Origin: Spirosoma aureum
GTDB lineage: Bacteria; Bacteroidota; Bacteroidia; Cytophagales; Spirosomataceae
DNA length: 64,000 bases
Reading direction: 5' to 3'
Assembly (NCBI RefSeq): GCF_011604685.1
Contig: NZ_CP050063.1
Coordinates: forward strand, 8,287,001-8,351,000
Both the position numbers and the translations under genes were made by a program. Positions 45,482-53,439 of this stretch are shown here, in pieces. The number at the start of each line of letters is the position of its first letter. Position 1 is the stretch's first letter. A model generated the notes under the pieces. It searched no databases. It was not told the origin of the DNA and saw only the letters and a program-made list of their open reading frames with translations.

Positions 45482-45665
45482 AATACATACAGGGTAGAAG
45501 TTAACGACTGCCTAGCATCAAATGCTTTTTGGTAGCAGTCACTCTCTCAAACCCACCAACAGAGTTAACAGGCACACGCGACTAATAACGAATATAATTA
45601 CTGCTTATAACGGCGATATCCACATTTGGTTGACGAAATGATTTTTCGGTCAACGTAAGACGAAC

Positions 45666-45859
45666 TTACCACTGGTTATGCCGCTTCACCCACATATTCA
45701 GGACAAGAAGCAACAATAAACAATACAGCGGGTAGCAGATAGTCAGTGCATACTCCGATTTCCCCACGGTTAGCCACGACGCAATGTCAGACAAGCCGTA
45801 GCCAGCAAAGGAACAACCACAAATAAGATGATGAGCATTGCCTCAATGACATATTTCAT
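45666..45859 (-). pseudogene. Frameshifted paralogue of the small membrane protein
   Basis: From ATG 45859 the product reads MKYVIEAMLIILFVVVPLLA and then, after a one-base frameshift near TACL, continues in another frame as TVGKSEYALTICYPLYCLLL and VLNMWVKRHNQW before TAA at 45668-45666. The ICYP and L-LWxK endings match the neighbour's VICYP and LYLWLK. The frameshift should stop full-length translation. Confidence 0.6.
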
Positions 45860-46191
45860 GGTGGTCTGAATGACGACGAGAAGGTTATTATAAGAACGTT
45901 ACTCACGATCAACTTATTCCGTCTGAACTCGAGCAACTGTTTCTACACGCCAAAAATAAAGAGCTGACGGTCTAAACGTTTTTTCGGCTGATTCACGCTA
46001 CAAAAATTGCGTTTGACAGCATAGGTAATTTACTATTTGTGCTATTTATTCGACTTTTGCGTAGTCATGTATCCCGAAAAACCTTTCAATAAAAGGTGCT
46101 GGTGTAACAGAAGGATTACCAACAATAATCCAGTACATTTCTAACCAAGCATGTCATTTACATAGATTTTTCAACTAAACCATTAACGAAT
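45860..46191. other. Non-coding stretch before the secreted protein gene
   Basis: No gene was recognised; it presumably holds the promoter of the gene at 46192. Confidence 0.4.
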
Positions 46192-46851
46192 ATGAAAGCA
46201 TTGTTTTCTTTGTTTCTGCTGACAACACTTGCAGCAACAAGCTATGCCCAGATTGCGAACGACAATTCGTTCGAAGTACAAATCGATGGGAAACCCTATA
46301 AAACTCAGCCCCGGCGAATACGCATTGGCAATTACTGGTGGGTAACTGCCAACAGTACTAAACCCGATAAATCAGTGAGAATATGGCTCGGCAGTTACGA
46401 AAATAAAGATATTATCGAGACAGGCACCTACCTGATTGTCGATGCCGATAAGCCGGATACGAAGGAAAACAAGAAAAAAATTCAGGAACTTGGTACTTAC
46501 AAAGGCATTGCCGCTGTCAAGTATGTAGAAGAAACACGGGAGCCCCGGATGGAATATCACGTGGGAAAATCTCAAAATGGCGACGAAACAATAACGGTCA
46601 AAATGGGAGCTGATGGCTTTCTGGAAGCAACGTTCAACTGTTCGCTGGCTGGCACGTATTGGAAGGAAAAAGCAACGGCTACGGTTTTTGGGGGTGTAGG
46701 ACGCCTTATTAACAAAATGGAAGATAAGGCCATTACGAAAACAACCGGTTACGACTCATCCATTGATCCAGAAGGAAATGGTTATAGTAAGCAGGGTAAG
46801 ACGGACACGATAACATTATCGAATGGTTCGTTCAAGCTAAAAATCAATTAA
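46192..46851 (+). CDS. Secreted protein of unknown function
   Basis: A 219-residue protein with a clear signal peptide (LFSLFLLTTLAATSYAQ). The body is rich in beta-prone stretches (FEVQIDGKPYKTQPRRIRIG, WVTANSTKPDKSVRIWLGSY) and Lys; no cysteine pair of interest and no sorting domain at the end (SNGSFKLKIN). I do not recognise the family. The start ATG 46192 is well placed. A hairpin follows. Confidence 0.75.
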   Translation: MKALFSLFLLTTLAATSYAQIANDNSFEVQIDGKPYKTQPRRIRIGNYWWVTANSTKPDKSVRIWLGSYENKDIIETGTYLIVDADKPDTKENKKKIQELGTYKGIAAVKYVEETREPRMEYHVGKSQNGDETITVKMGADGFLEATFNCSLAGTYWKEKATATVFGGVGRLINKMEDKAITKTTGYDSSIDPEGNGYSKQGKTDTITLSNGSFKLKIN

Positions 46852-46913
46852 CTTATTGAGCTTTTAGTCACTAAATAAGTTTACTCTGTTGGTGTACCAA
46901 AATACCAAACGTA

Positions 46914-46954
46914 CCCATAGGGTTATAACACATCTCATGTTATAACCCTATGGG
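46914..46954 (+). terminator. Perfect 17-base hairpin
   Basis: Arms 46914-46930 and 46938-46954 with a 7-base loop, 62 bases after the secreted protein gene. There is no T-run. Confidence 0.7.
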
Positions 46955-47114
46955 CATGAGGGAGAGTATCAGGCTATTTACACGATAAATACCTGTTATG
47001 AACGGAGCTATCTTAGCCATAACTCACGCGAATCGACACACCTATCTATCGACTAGTCTAGAATAGGTGGGCATAATTGAGAAGCAGCGGTTTTAATTAA
47101 GTCATCTGACGATT

Positions 47115-47381
47115 TCAATAATATGTGCTATGCATCGCTTCATCATGTACTTTATCCTGCTCTATCGTATCCAGCACTGCCCTGGCAAAGGAAGTCTTGT
47201 CAGATTTACGATAATGATCTTTCGATAAAGCCCCCGATGGAGCCTTAAAGTCCTGGCTAACGCGCTGGCAAGCAGCCCATAAATCAGGATTCAATTTAAT
47301 TTTGTGGTGTCGAATAGGCGTATCAGCCCCAAACCACAGCCGGATTACATTGCCTAAGGTTGGTTTCATCACAGTACCCAT
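47115..47381 (-). CDS. Hypothetical small protein
   Basis: An 88-residue soluble, basic and polar product (MKPTLGNVIRLWFGADTP from the second Met). No signal or helix. It has no recognised motif. Internal ATG 47369 is an alternative start. It may be real because the frame is well separated from other genes, but support is only the open frame. Confidence 0.45.
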   Translation of the reverse strand: MGTVMKPTLGNVIRLWFGADTPIRHHKIKLNPDLWAACQRVSQDFKAPSGALSKDHYRKSDKTSFARAVLDTIEQDKVHDEAMHSTYY

Positions 47382-47518
47382 GCTTTATTTATCAATATAA
47401 CAAAGGCAAATGTTTGATTATTTTACTAATAAATAGGATATTAATTAAAAATTAATTTAAGGTCTGGCCAGAATAGGCATAACATAAAACTGTAGCTGAT
47501 CGATTTACCCGAATTTTA

Positions 47519-47941
47519 TTAGCGAAAAGAAGCCATAATCGAACGACTTTTTATAGCTTGATTACCCAATAATTGACGGCGAATTTCCCTCCATCGACGA
47601 CGCGAAACAGGAAATGACTCGCCGGTCGTTACATCAACCCGATAGCTACCATCGGCCAATTCTATTTTTTCAATAAATTGCCGGTTTACTACACAATTTC
47701 GATGAAGACGGACAAACCAATTGGCTGGCAACTGGCTATGATGGTGCTTTAATGTCTTGGTTGTTAATAACCGCTGCCCATCTTTTAAACACACCCAGCA
47801 ATAATTCTTTTCAGCTTCTAAACAAACGATATCAGCTGGAGAACATAATTGGCGACTATCATTACGAGCGTATAGTCGTATAGGAAGACAATCAAGCAAT
47901 TCGGTAGAAATGACCGTTGCCTGTTCAAAAAAGAAAGTCAT
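47519..47941 (-). CDS. LytTR DNA-binding domain protein without a receiver
   Basis: A 140-residue protein that is almost only a LytTR domain (about 30-130): DIVCLEAEKNYCWVCLKDGQ, then LLTTKTLKHHHSQLPANWFV with the family's W/F-V-R-x-H-R motif in FVRLHRNCVVNRQFIEKI, ending in PVSRRRWREIRRQL. LytTR domains bind direct repeats upstream of target genes. No receiver domain is fused, so a partner such as the receiver protein at 48254 or another input is possible. Confidence 0.88.
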   Translation of the reverse strand: MTFFFEQATVISTELLDCLPIRLYARNDSRQLCSPADIVCLEAEKNYCWVCLKDGQRLLTTKTLKHHHSQLPANWFVRLHRNCVVNRQFIEKIELADGSYRVDVTTGESFPVSRRRWREIRRQLLGNQAIKSRSIMASFR

Positions 47942-48253
47942 TAAAAGATTGTTTTGCTGTCTCCTTATGTACGAGATTGGCGGTATAGTTAGATTGCCGG
48001 AAACCGATAATATTCTATTTATTCTCTAGACTTATATCAAACTTGCAGCTAGGGATTGACCATCTAAACAGGCAATTTCCAGTATATATTCATTTATATG
48101 AGAAGTAGTTATATACATTATCCAAACAGAAGAATAATTATAATTTTTCTCATGAGTGGGCAATATATAATGCAAAATCTATTTGTTAATCTGTAATACG
48201 TAGTTACATTGCGTATGTTTTTCGTAAAATATACAACCAATTATTCAGACGGA

Positions 48254-48742
48254 ATGCCTGATTTTTTTAGTCCGTTAATCTATGCTGTAGACGATGACGA
48301 AGACGATCGCTACTTGTTAGAGCATATTTTTACTGATCATTTTAAGGAATGCGACTTGCGGTTATTTGACAATGGAGCAGCGCTCTTAACCCATTTAACG
48401 CATCAATTAGACGGTAGACTACCAGATATGATTATTCTGGATTTGGCTATGCCTGTCTTTAGTGGTTTTGAACTTCTTCATTTTTTAAAGCAAAACGACG
48501 ATTTTAGCTTAATACCTGTTTCGATTCTGTCAGCAACGCTCCATAAAGAGCATATAGATCTGTGCTATGAATTAGGGTCAAGTAGCTACCTGAGCAAATC
48601 GCAAAGTTATATTGAGTTGGTTTCCAGTATTCAAGAGTTGCAACGGTACTGGTCGGAAGCACTCGTTCTAAAAAAAAGAACCCAAAAGCAGTACTCAAGG
48701 CTACTGGAAGTAATTGACCTGGAAAGTCTTTCGCTTAATTAA
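48254..48742 (+). CDS. Single-domain response regulator (CheY-like)
   Basis: A 162-residue receiver protein from ATG 48254 (MPDFFSPLIYAVDDDEDDR). The acidic pocket DDDEDD, phospho-acceptor Asp in MIILDLAMPVFSG, Ser/Thr in SILSAT and Lys in YLSKS are all present. It has no output domain but a C-terminal helical tail. Starts at TTG 48209 or ATG 48215 are also open; the internal ATG sits right before the receiver. It faces away from the LytTR gene across about 310 bases. Confidence 0.88.
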   Translation: MPDFFSPLIYAVDDDEDDRYLLEHIFTDHFKECDLRLFDNGAALLTHLTHQLDGRLPDMIILDLAMPVFSGFELLHFLKQNDDFSLIPVSILSATLHKEHIDLCYELGSSSYLSKSQSYIELVSSIQELQRYWSEALVLKKRTQKQYSRLLEVIDLESLSLN

Positions 48743-48816
48743 CTAGTAAATTCGTTTACAACTAGTTAGTTTTTCCTATATTGCGTCAAAATTAATGACG
48801 TATAGTTCATTATCTC

Positions 48817-48993
48817 ATGATCGAACGCTCGCAACCACTACATGACGACGAATCTAGTAGTGAAGAAAACTTCTATAAGATGTTGGAAGAGTACACGCAA
48901 CAAGTTCGGCAACGTTATCGCATACCTGTGCGTTTGAATCTGCCACGTTTATCCGGCAAAAAGCCAGGCAAGAGCTATTTCGAAAGCAAGTAA
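48817..48993 (+). CDS. Small acidic-to-basic protein, 58 residues
   Basis: A 58-residue open frame from ATG 48817 begins MIERSQPLHDDESSSEENFY and ends KPGKSYFESK. The acidic N-terminal half and the Arg/Lys-rich C-terminal half are codon-like in composition, and a hairpin overlaps its stop (48977-49008, one mismatch). I do not recognise it. Support is the frame, its placement in an otherwise empty 330-base gap, and the terminator-like hairpin. Confidence 0.5.
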   Translation: MIERSQPLHDDESSSEENFYKMLEEYTQQVRQRYRIPVRLNLPRLSGKKPGKSYFESK

Positions 48994-49073
48994 CCCGTGC
49001 CTTCGAAATAGCCCCTGATTATCCACAAAACATTCCTGGTTCCACAACTCGAAAAGACAAGTCGAGTGTTGTT

Positions 49074-51269
49074 TTATTTACTTTCTGCCAATTCGAGTAC
49101 AACACTGGTTCGGCGCGTATCGACGTTGGGATTAAAGCCAATGGTCATCAGGTAGTTTCCGGAATAAACAGTGGTTTCAGTATTAATCGCTGATTTTGTT
49201 CCCGGATATACATTCAATTCCCGAACCGAATAGTTTTTGGCCGGGTCGAGCCCTTTCAGGCGAATGGGTGCGGTGCTACCAGCCTTGTAGCGATTTTTGG
49301 TTAAATACGAAAACCACACAGCCCGATCCCTGGATTCGCTCACATACATCAACGATGCTATGTCACTGGTATACGGCGATGACAATCTAAATAAATCGCC
49401 CTGCCACACAACTGTCTTGATCTGCTCGTACGTTTTCAGCGCCTGCTGGCTGAATTCCAATTCTTTCTCATCTAACTTACTGACAACGATGTCGTAGCCG
49501 ACTTTGCCCATCATGGCCACATCCGTCCGAAACTTGATTGGCTGTTTTCCCCAATCAGTAACGTGGTTACAGGTAGCAATAGCCGGGAAGAAATAGGAAT
49601 AATTCCATTGGATGAACACCCGCTCCAGACCGTCGGTATTGTCGCTCGGCCAGAACTCGGTAAAGTACCGTAAAGCGCCGTAATCGACACGTCCCCCGCC
49701 CCCCGAACAAAGCATCATAGGTAAGGTCGGATATTTCGTGCGTAGCCGCTCCATCACCTTATACAAGCCTTGCACATAGTCTACATATAGGTGTGATGGA
49801 TTGGGATTAGTTGCCGAAAATGCGTTATAAATGACGGCATTACAATCCCATTTGATATAGCTTAACGTTGGATTTTTCGTCACCACATCATCGACAATAC
49901 CGTAGACGAACTCCTGAACTTTGGGATTAGTCAGATCGAGTACCAGTTGATTTCTAAAATAATATTCCTGACGGTTTGGGAGCTTCAGCACCCAGTCGGG
50001 ATGTTTTTCGTAAAGTTCGCTCTTGGGGCTCACCATTTCTGGCTCCAGCCAGATACCGAATTTAATTCCCGCGCCCTCGGCTTCTTTGACCAGATGGCCC
50101 AAACCATGCGGCAGTTTTTTTATATTTTCCTGCCAGTCGCCCAAACCAGCACGATCGTCGTTACGCGGGTATTTGTTGCCAAACCAACCGTCATCGAGCA
50201 AAAACAGATCGACACCTAGTTTCTTGCCATCCTTAAAAAGCGCTGTCAACTTTTCTTCATTAAAATCGAAATAGGTGGCTTCCCAGTTGTTGAGCAACGT
50301 CAGGCGATTACCCTGCCCCTGCGGAATACGGAACTTACGCGCCCAACGGTGCAGATTCCGGCTGGCGGTCCCTTTGCCTGAATTTGAATACGTGAATAGA
50401 AACGCCGGTGTCGTAAACTCCTTTCCTGGTGTCAGCGAATAGGCCGATGCATACGGATTAATCCCGGCCGTAAGCCGCAAGTTATGCAGCGGATCGACCT
50501 CAAATGCAATCTGGTAGTTACCCGACCAGGCCAGCGTTCCGGCCATCACTTCGCCTTTATCTTCTTCGGCGGGCTGATTCAGTGCGACCATAAACGAGGG
50601 CGGTTGAAACAGATCTGCCCGCGTTCCTAATTTTGTATCCAGCATTTTGATGCCTTCCGAAAGCAGTTCTTCGGTTGGATTCATTTCGTTAGCCCAGTCG
50701 CCGTGGAAATGCGTCAGGTAATAATTCTCTGCCGGAATGTACAGGTTCGCTGATGCGTATTTATACAGCGTAACGTTCTTTTTTTCGGTATGTCGGATCG
50801 TAGACCACTGCTCGATAACATCTTCGTTCTGATAAGCTTTATAGTACAGCGTCACCTCAAACGGATATTGAGGGTCTTTCAGATAAACCGCTGTCAGCAC
50901 AGTGCCTTCCTCTGCGGACTTACGTTCATGCCGCACATAGCGCAGGTCAAGTGATGGATTCCCGTCGGCATGGGTCACCTGAATGGCTGGCTCCAATAGA
51001 TTTCGCCCCCCGGCAGGCGTGTAAACGGAATTGTAAATGCCCGTATAATCTTCCCCACGTTTGCCATTTCCCGGAATGCGCGCGTACTCGTCGGTGCGAT
51101 CAAGCCGTTGACCGAGGTGGACAATAGTCGGATTCTGGTCTTTGTCCACCCGAATGACCAGAGCGGTTCGGCGGGTTTCGATAACGATGTGTGTGTCACC
51201 AGGTGCGCTCCAGGCTGTTACTATGGTCAGGCAAAGCAAGACCACAAATACAAAAACAGGTCGAATCAT
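49074..51269 (-). CDS. GH36 alpha-galactosidase family protein
   Basis: A 731-residue secreted glycoside hydrolase. The signal is VFVFVVLLCLTIVTAWSA. The GH36 TIM barrel has FLLDDGWFGNKY, the nucleophile Asp in IKWDCNAVIYN (about residue 475 of the mature-start protein) and the acid/base Asp in FWPSDNTDGLERV (about 540). It should hydrolyse alpha-galactosides in the periplasm. An in-frame ATG at 51299 lies inside a hairpin arm, so ATG 51269 was chosen. It precedes NIPSNAP and a TIM-barrel gene in the same direction. Confidence 0.92.
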   Translation of the reverse strand: MIRPVFVFVVLLCLTIVTAWSAPGDTHIVIETRRTALVIRVDKDQNPTIVHLGQRLDRTDEYARIPGNGKRGEDYTGIYNSVYTPAGGRNLLEPAIQVTHADGNPSLDLRYVRHERKSAEEGTVLTAVYLKDPQYPFEVTLYYKAYQNEDVIEQWSTIRHTEKKNVTLYKYASANLYIPAENYYLTHFHGDWANEMNPTEELLSEGIKMLDTKLGTRADLFQPPSFMVALNQPAEEDKGEVMAGTLAWSGNYQIAFEVDPLHNLRLTAGINPYASAYSLTPGKEFTTPAFLFTYSNSGKGTASRNLHRWARKFRIPQGQGNRLTLLNNWEATYFDFNEEKLTALFKDGKKLGVDLFLLDDGWFGNKYPRNDDRAGLGDWQENIKKLPHGLGHLVKEAEGAGIKFGIWLEPEMVSPKSELYEKHPDWVLKLPNRQEYYFRNQLVLDLTNPKVQEFVYGIVDDVVTKNPTLSYIKWDCNAVIYNAFSATNPNPSHLYVDYVQGLYKVMERLRTKYPTLPMMLCSGGGGRVDYGALRYFTEFWPSDNTDGLERVFIQWNYSYFFPAIATCNHVTDWGKQPIKFRTDVAMMGKVGYDIVVSKLDEKELEFSQQALKTYEQIKTVVWQGDLFRLSSPYTSDIASLMYVSESRDRAVWFSYLTKNRYKAGSTAPIRLKGLDPAKNYSVRELNVYPGTKSAINTETTVYSGNYLMTIGFNPNVDTRRTSVVLELAESK

Positions 51270-51298
51270 GGGGTGGTTTATCTTCGAAATAAAAGACA

Positions 51299-51367
51299 TT
51301 GGCTGTTGATCGCAGGATAGCGGACTTTAGATAAAGTACAAGTTACTTTCCTGCGATCAACAGCCAA
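51299..51367. terminator. Perfect 19-base inverted repeat upstream of the GH36 gene
   Basis: Arms 51299-51317 and 51349-51367 are perfect. It follows the NIPSNAP gene in reverse-strand reading order and overlaps the upstream Met codon of the GH36 frame. Confidence 0.7.
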
Positions 51368-51378
51368 AGTTCTAAAAA

Positions 51379-52146
51379 CTAAATTTGAGAATAGTTGGTC
51401 GGCTCCAGAAAAATCCGGATAATGTTTGATACTGTGTTGGCATATTCCGGCGCCTGAGCAGTAGTTTTCCAATCAGGATCGGCGCTAAATTGTTTCCAGT
51501 TAGCGTCACGTTCTGCCATATCCTTAAATGTTAGCATATAAGTTAGGCAAGGCATGTGCTCACCCGCCACAACCTCCCCAAAAAATACCGGGTATAGTTT
51601 CGTTTTGTTAAAGATCTTGATCTCATCCACATTAAACATTTTTATCTTCCGCCGAACAGCATCTTCGATATAGCCTTCGTAGGTACGCAGTTCGAAAATT
51701 CTGGGTTGTTTTTCGGGTACAATCAGTTGTGGTAATCCATCAAACGCGCTCATCAATGACGTGCTATAGCGACCAAAAGGCGCTTTTTCGGGCGGCAGGC
51801 TTATATAAGCCTGACTGGCCTGCCCAAATGCCTGATCGCTGGTCAGCTTGCTGGCCGCCGTAATGTATGCATCCCAGGATGGGTAGGGAATCAAAACGTG
51901 TAGTTTGGCCGGGTCCGATTTACCCATCTCCCGAAAAGCCCCTACATTCTTAACACCTTGCCGGTTTAGCGCCGGAATCAGTGCATCTTTTAAGTAATTT
52001 TCAATAGTCGATTGCGGAGAGCCGTACTTGGGCTCATAGGTTCGCCATTCATATACGGCTTTCTGTGCATCAGGCTTGTTGCTTTCAGAATTCGCCAGCG
52101 CAGGAACGGCCAGTAGCGATGAGGCCACAAAATTTCTTCGTTTCAT
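51379..52146 (-). CDS. NIPSNAP-family protein
   Basis: A 255-residue protein with an RR leader (MKRRNFVASSLLAVPALA) and two ferredoxin-like NIPSNAP domains: YEWRTYEPKYGS (about 32-110) and FELRTYEGYIEDAVRR (about 150-240). The motif ELRTY is the family hallmark. Function is unsettled; in Bacteroidota they occur beside sugar-metabolising genes. RR plus a hydrophobic stretch suggests Tat export. It is co-directional with its neighbours. Confidence 0.92.
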   Translation of the reverse strand: MKRRNFVASSLLAVPALANSESNKPDAQKAVYEWRTYEPKYGSPQSTIENYLKDALIPALNRQGVKNVGAFREMGKSDPAKLHVLIPYPSWDAYITAASKLTSDQAFGQASQAYISLPPEKAPFGRYSTSLMSAFDGLPQLIVPEKQPRIFELRTYEGYIEDAVRRKIKMFNVDEIKIFNKTKLYPVFFGEVVAGEHMPCLTYMLTFKDMAERDANWKQFSADPDWKTTAQAPEYANTVSNIIRIFLEPTNYSQI

Positions 52147-52218
52147 TTAGAGTCATACAACCCCAGCCCACAAGCCTGTTATTGGTTTGTGGGCTGAAGT
52201 CGCGTTTAGTTCGTTTTT

Positions 52219-53106
52219 CTAAACACTAATTTTGGTCAGATTCCGATAACTGATGGCAATGGATTCCAATGGGGGGCGCTTGCAGATATCCTGCTCTACG
52301 AAATAGTGAGTCAATCCTGCTGTTTTCTTCGCGTCGAAAATACGCTGGAAATTGATCGACCCTAAGCCTACCTCCGCAAATTCACGCTCTTTTGTTTTGG
52401 CCATATCTTTTATGTGCCAGAGCGGGAAACGGCCAGGATGTTTCTTGAACAGGGCAACGGGGTCCTGCCCTGCGAAGCTGGCCCAATAAAGATCAAGCTC
52501 CATCTTCACCAGATTCGGATCAGTGCCTTTCAGGATAAGATCGTAGGGCAGTTGACCGCCCATGGGCTTAAATTCAAAATCGTGGTTATGGTAAGCAAAT
52601 TGAATGCCGGCGGCTTTACAAAGCTCCGCCGATTTGTTGAACAGATCGACATGGCGTTTGTAGTCATCCATTTTGCGTTCTTCCGGAAACAGATACGCAC
52701 ATACCATGTATTTCTGGCCAAGTGTAGCCGCATCGTCGACAGCCCGCTTCCAGTCCTTTTTCAGCGTGCCCTTCGCGTTGGGCATGGTGTTTCCGGTAGT
52801 ATAGTGACCGCTCGGAGCCGACAAACCCAGACTCTTCAGTAACGCCGAAAACTGAGCGGGTGTTTTCCCGAAAAACTTACCATCCGAATAGCCAAATAGC
52901 TCAACTTCTTTATAGCCAATCTCAGCTACTTTTTTCAGCGTGCCTTCAACGTCTTTCGGCAGTAAGTCACGCAGGGTGTATAGTTGTAAGCCAACGGTTT
53001 GGGCAGGCTTGGCAAATACATCAAGTCCGGGAGTCAGAACGGCGGCCATCGCCAGCGCACTGGTTTTAAGAAAATCCTTACGGGATATGTTTTGTGAACC
53101 GTTCAT
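52219..53106 (-). CDS. Sugar phosphate isomerase/epimerase-like TIM barrel (secreted)
   Basis: A 295-residue protein of the AP_endonuc_2/xylose isomerase-like superfamily with leader SRKDFLKTSALAMAAVLTPG (RK variant of a twin-arginine motif). The barrel has VGLQLYTLRDLL, YKEVELFGY, YHNHDFEF and WHIKDMAK, with metal-binding His/Glu in these. The substrate is not known. It is the first gene of the reverse-strand group with NIPSNAP and GH36 downstream. Confidence 0.9.
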   Translation of the reverse strand: MNGSQNISRKDFLKTSALAMAAVLTPGLDVFAKPAQTVGLQLYTLRDLLPKDVEGTLKKVAEIGYKEVELFGYSDGKFFGKTPAQFSALLKSLGLSAPSGHYTTGNTMPNAKGTLKKDWKRAVDDAATLGQKYMVCAYLFPEERKMDDYKRHVDLFNKSAELCKAAGIQFAYHNHDFEFKPMGGQLPYDLILKGTDPNLVKMELDLYWASFAGQDPVALFKKHPGRFPLWHIKDMAKTKEREFAEVGLGSINFQRIFDAKKTAGLTHYFVEQDICKRPPLESIAISYRNLTKISV

Positions 53107-53439
53107 AGGAATGGGAATTAATTAGTATTACCTCAATAAGAATCAGATGTAATCCGCCTACTCTTTACCGCCTGACCCTTGCCCGTTTATCGGCCAGCTC
53201 AGCATGCTTGATCAACGCAACCAGCCGACTGCCTGGTCCTTAGTAAGGCCTATAAATCACTCGCTAACCGTTTGAATTATACCAAATCGCAGTCGTTCAT
53301 AAAGTGACTATTTAGTGCTCCTTTTCTACTACCATTCTGACTAAATTGCCAGTGAAGTACTTAAGCCATAAACGTGATCATAGCCTTATCATTTTATGAA
53401 CAAAATCACGTTATTCACCTGTAGCTGACCTCTTACTCT
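53107..53439. other. Intergenic region between divergent genes
   Basis: No gene or clear hairpin was seen. It should contain the promoters for the reverse-strand sugar group and the giant type IX cargo gene. Confidence 0.45.
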
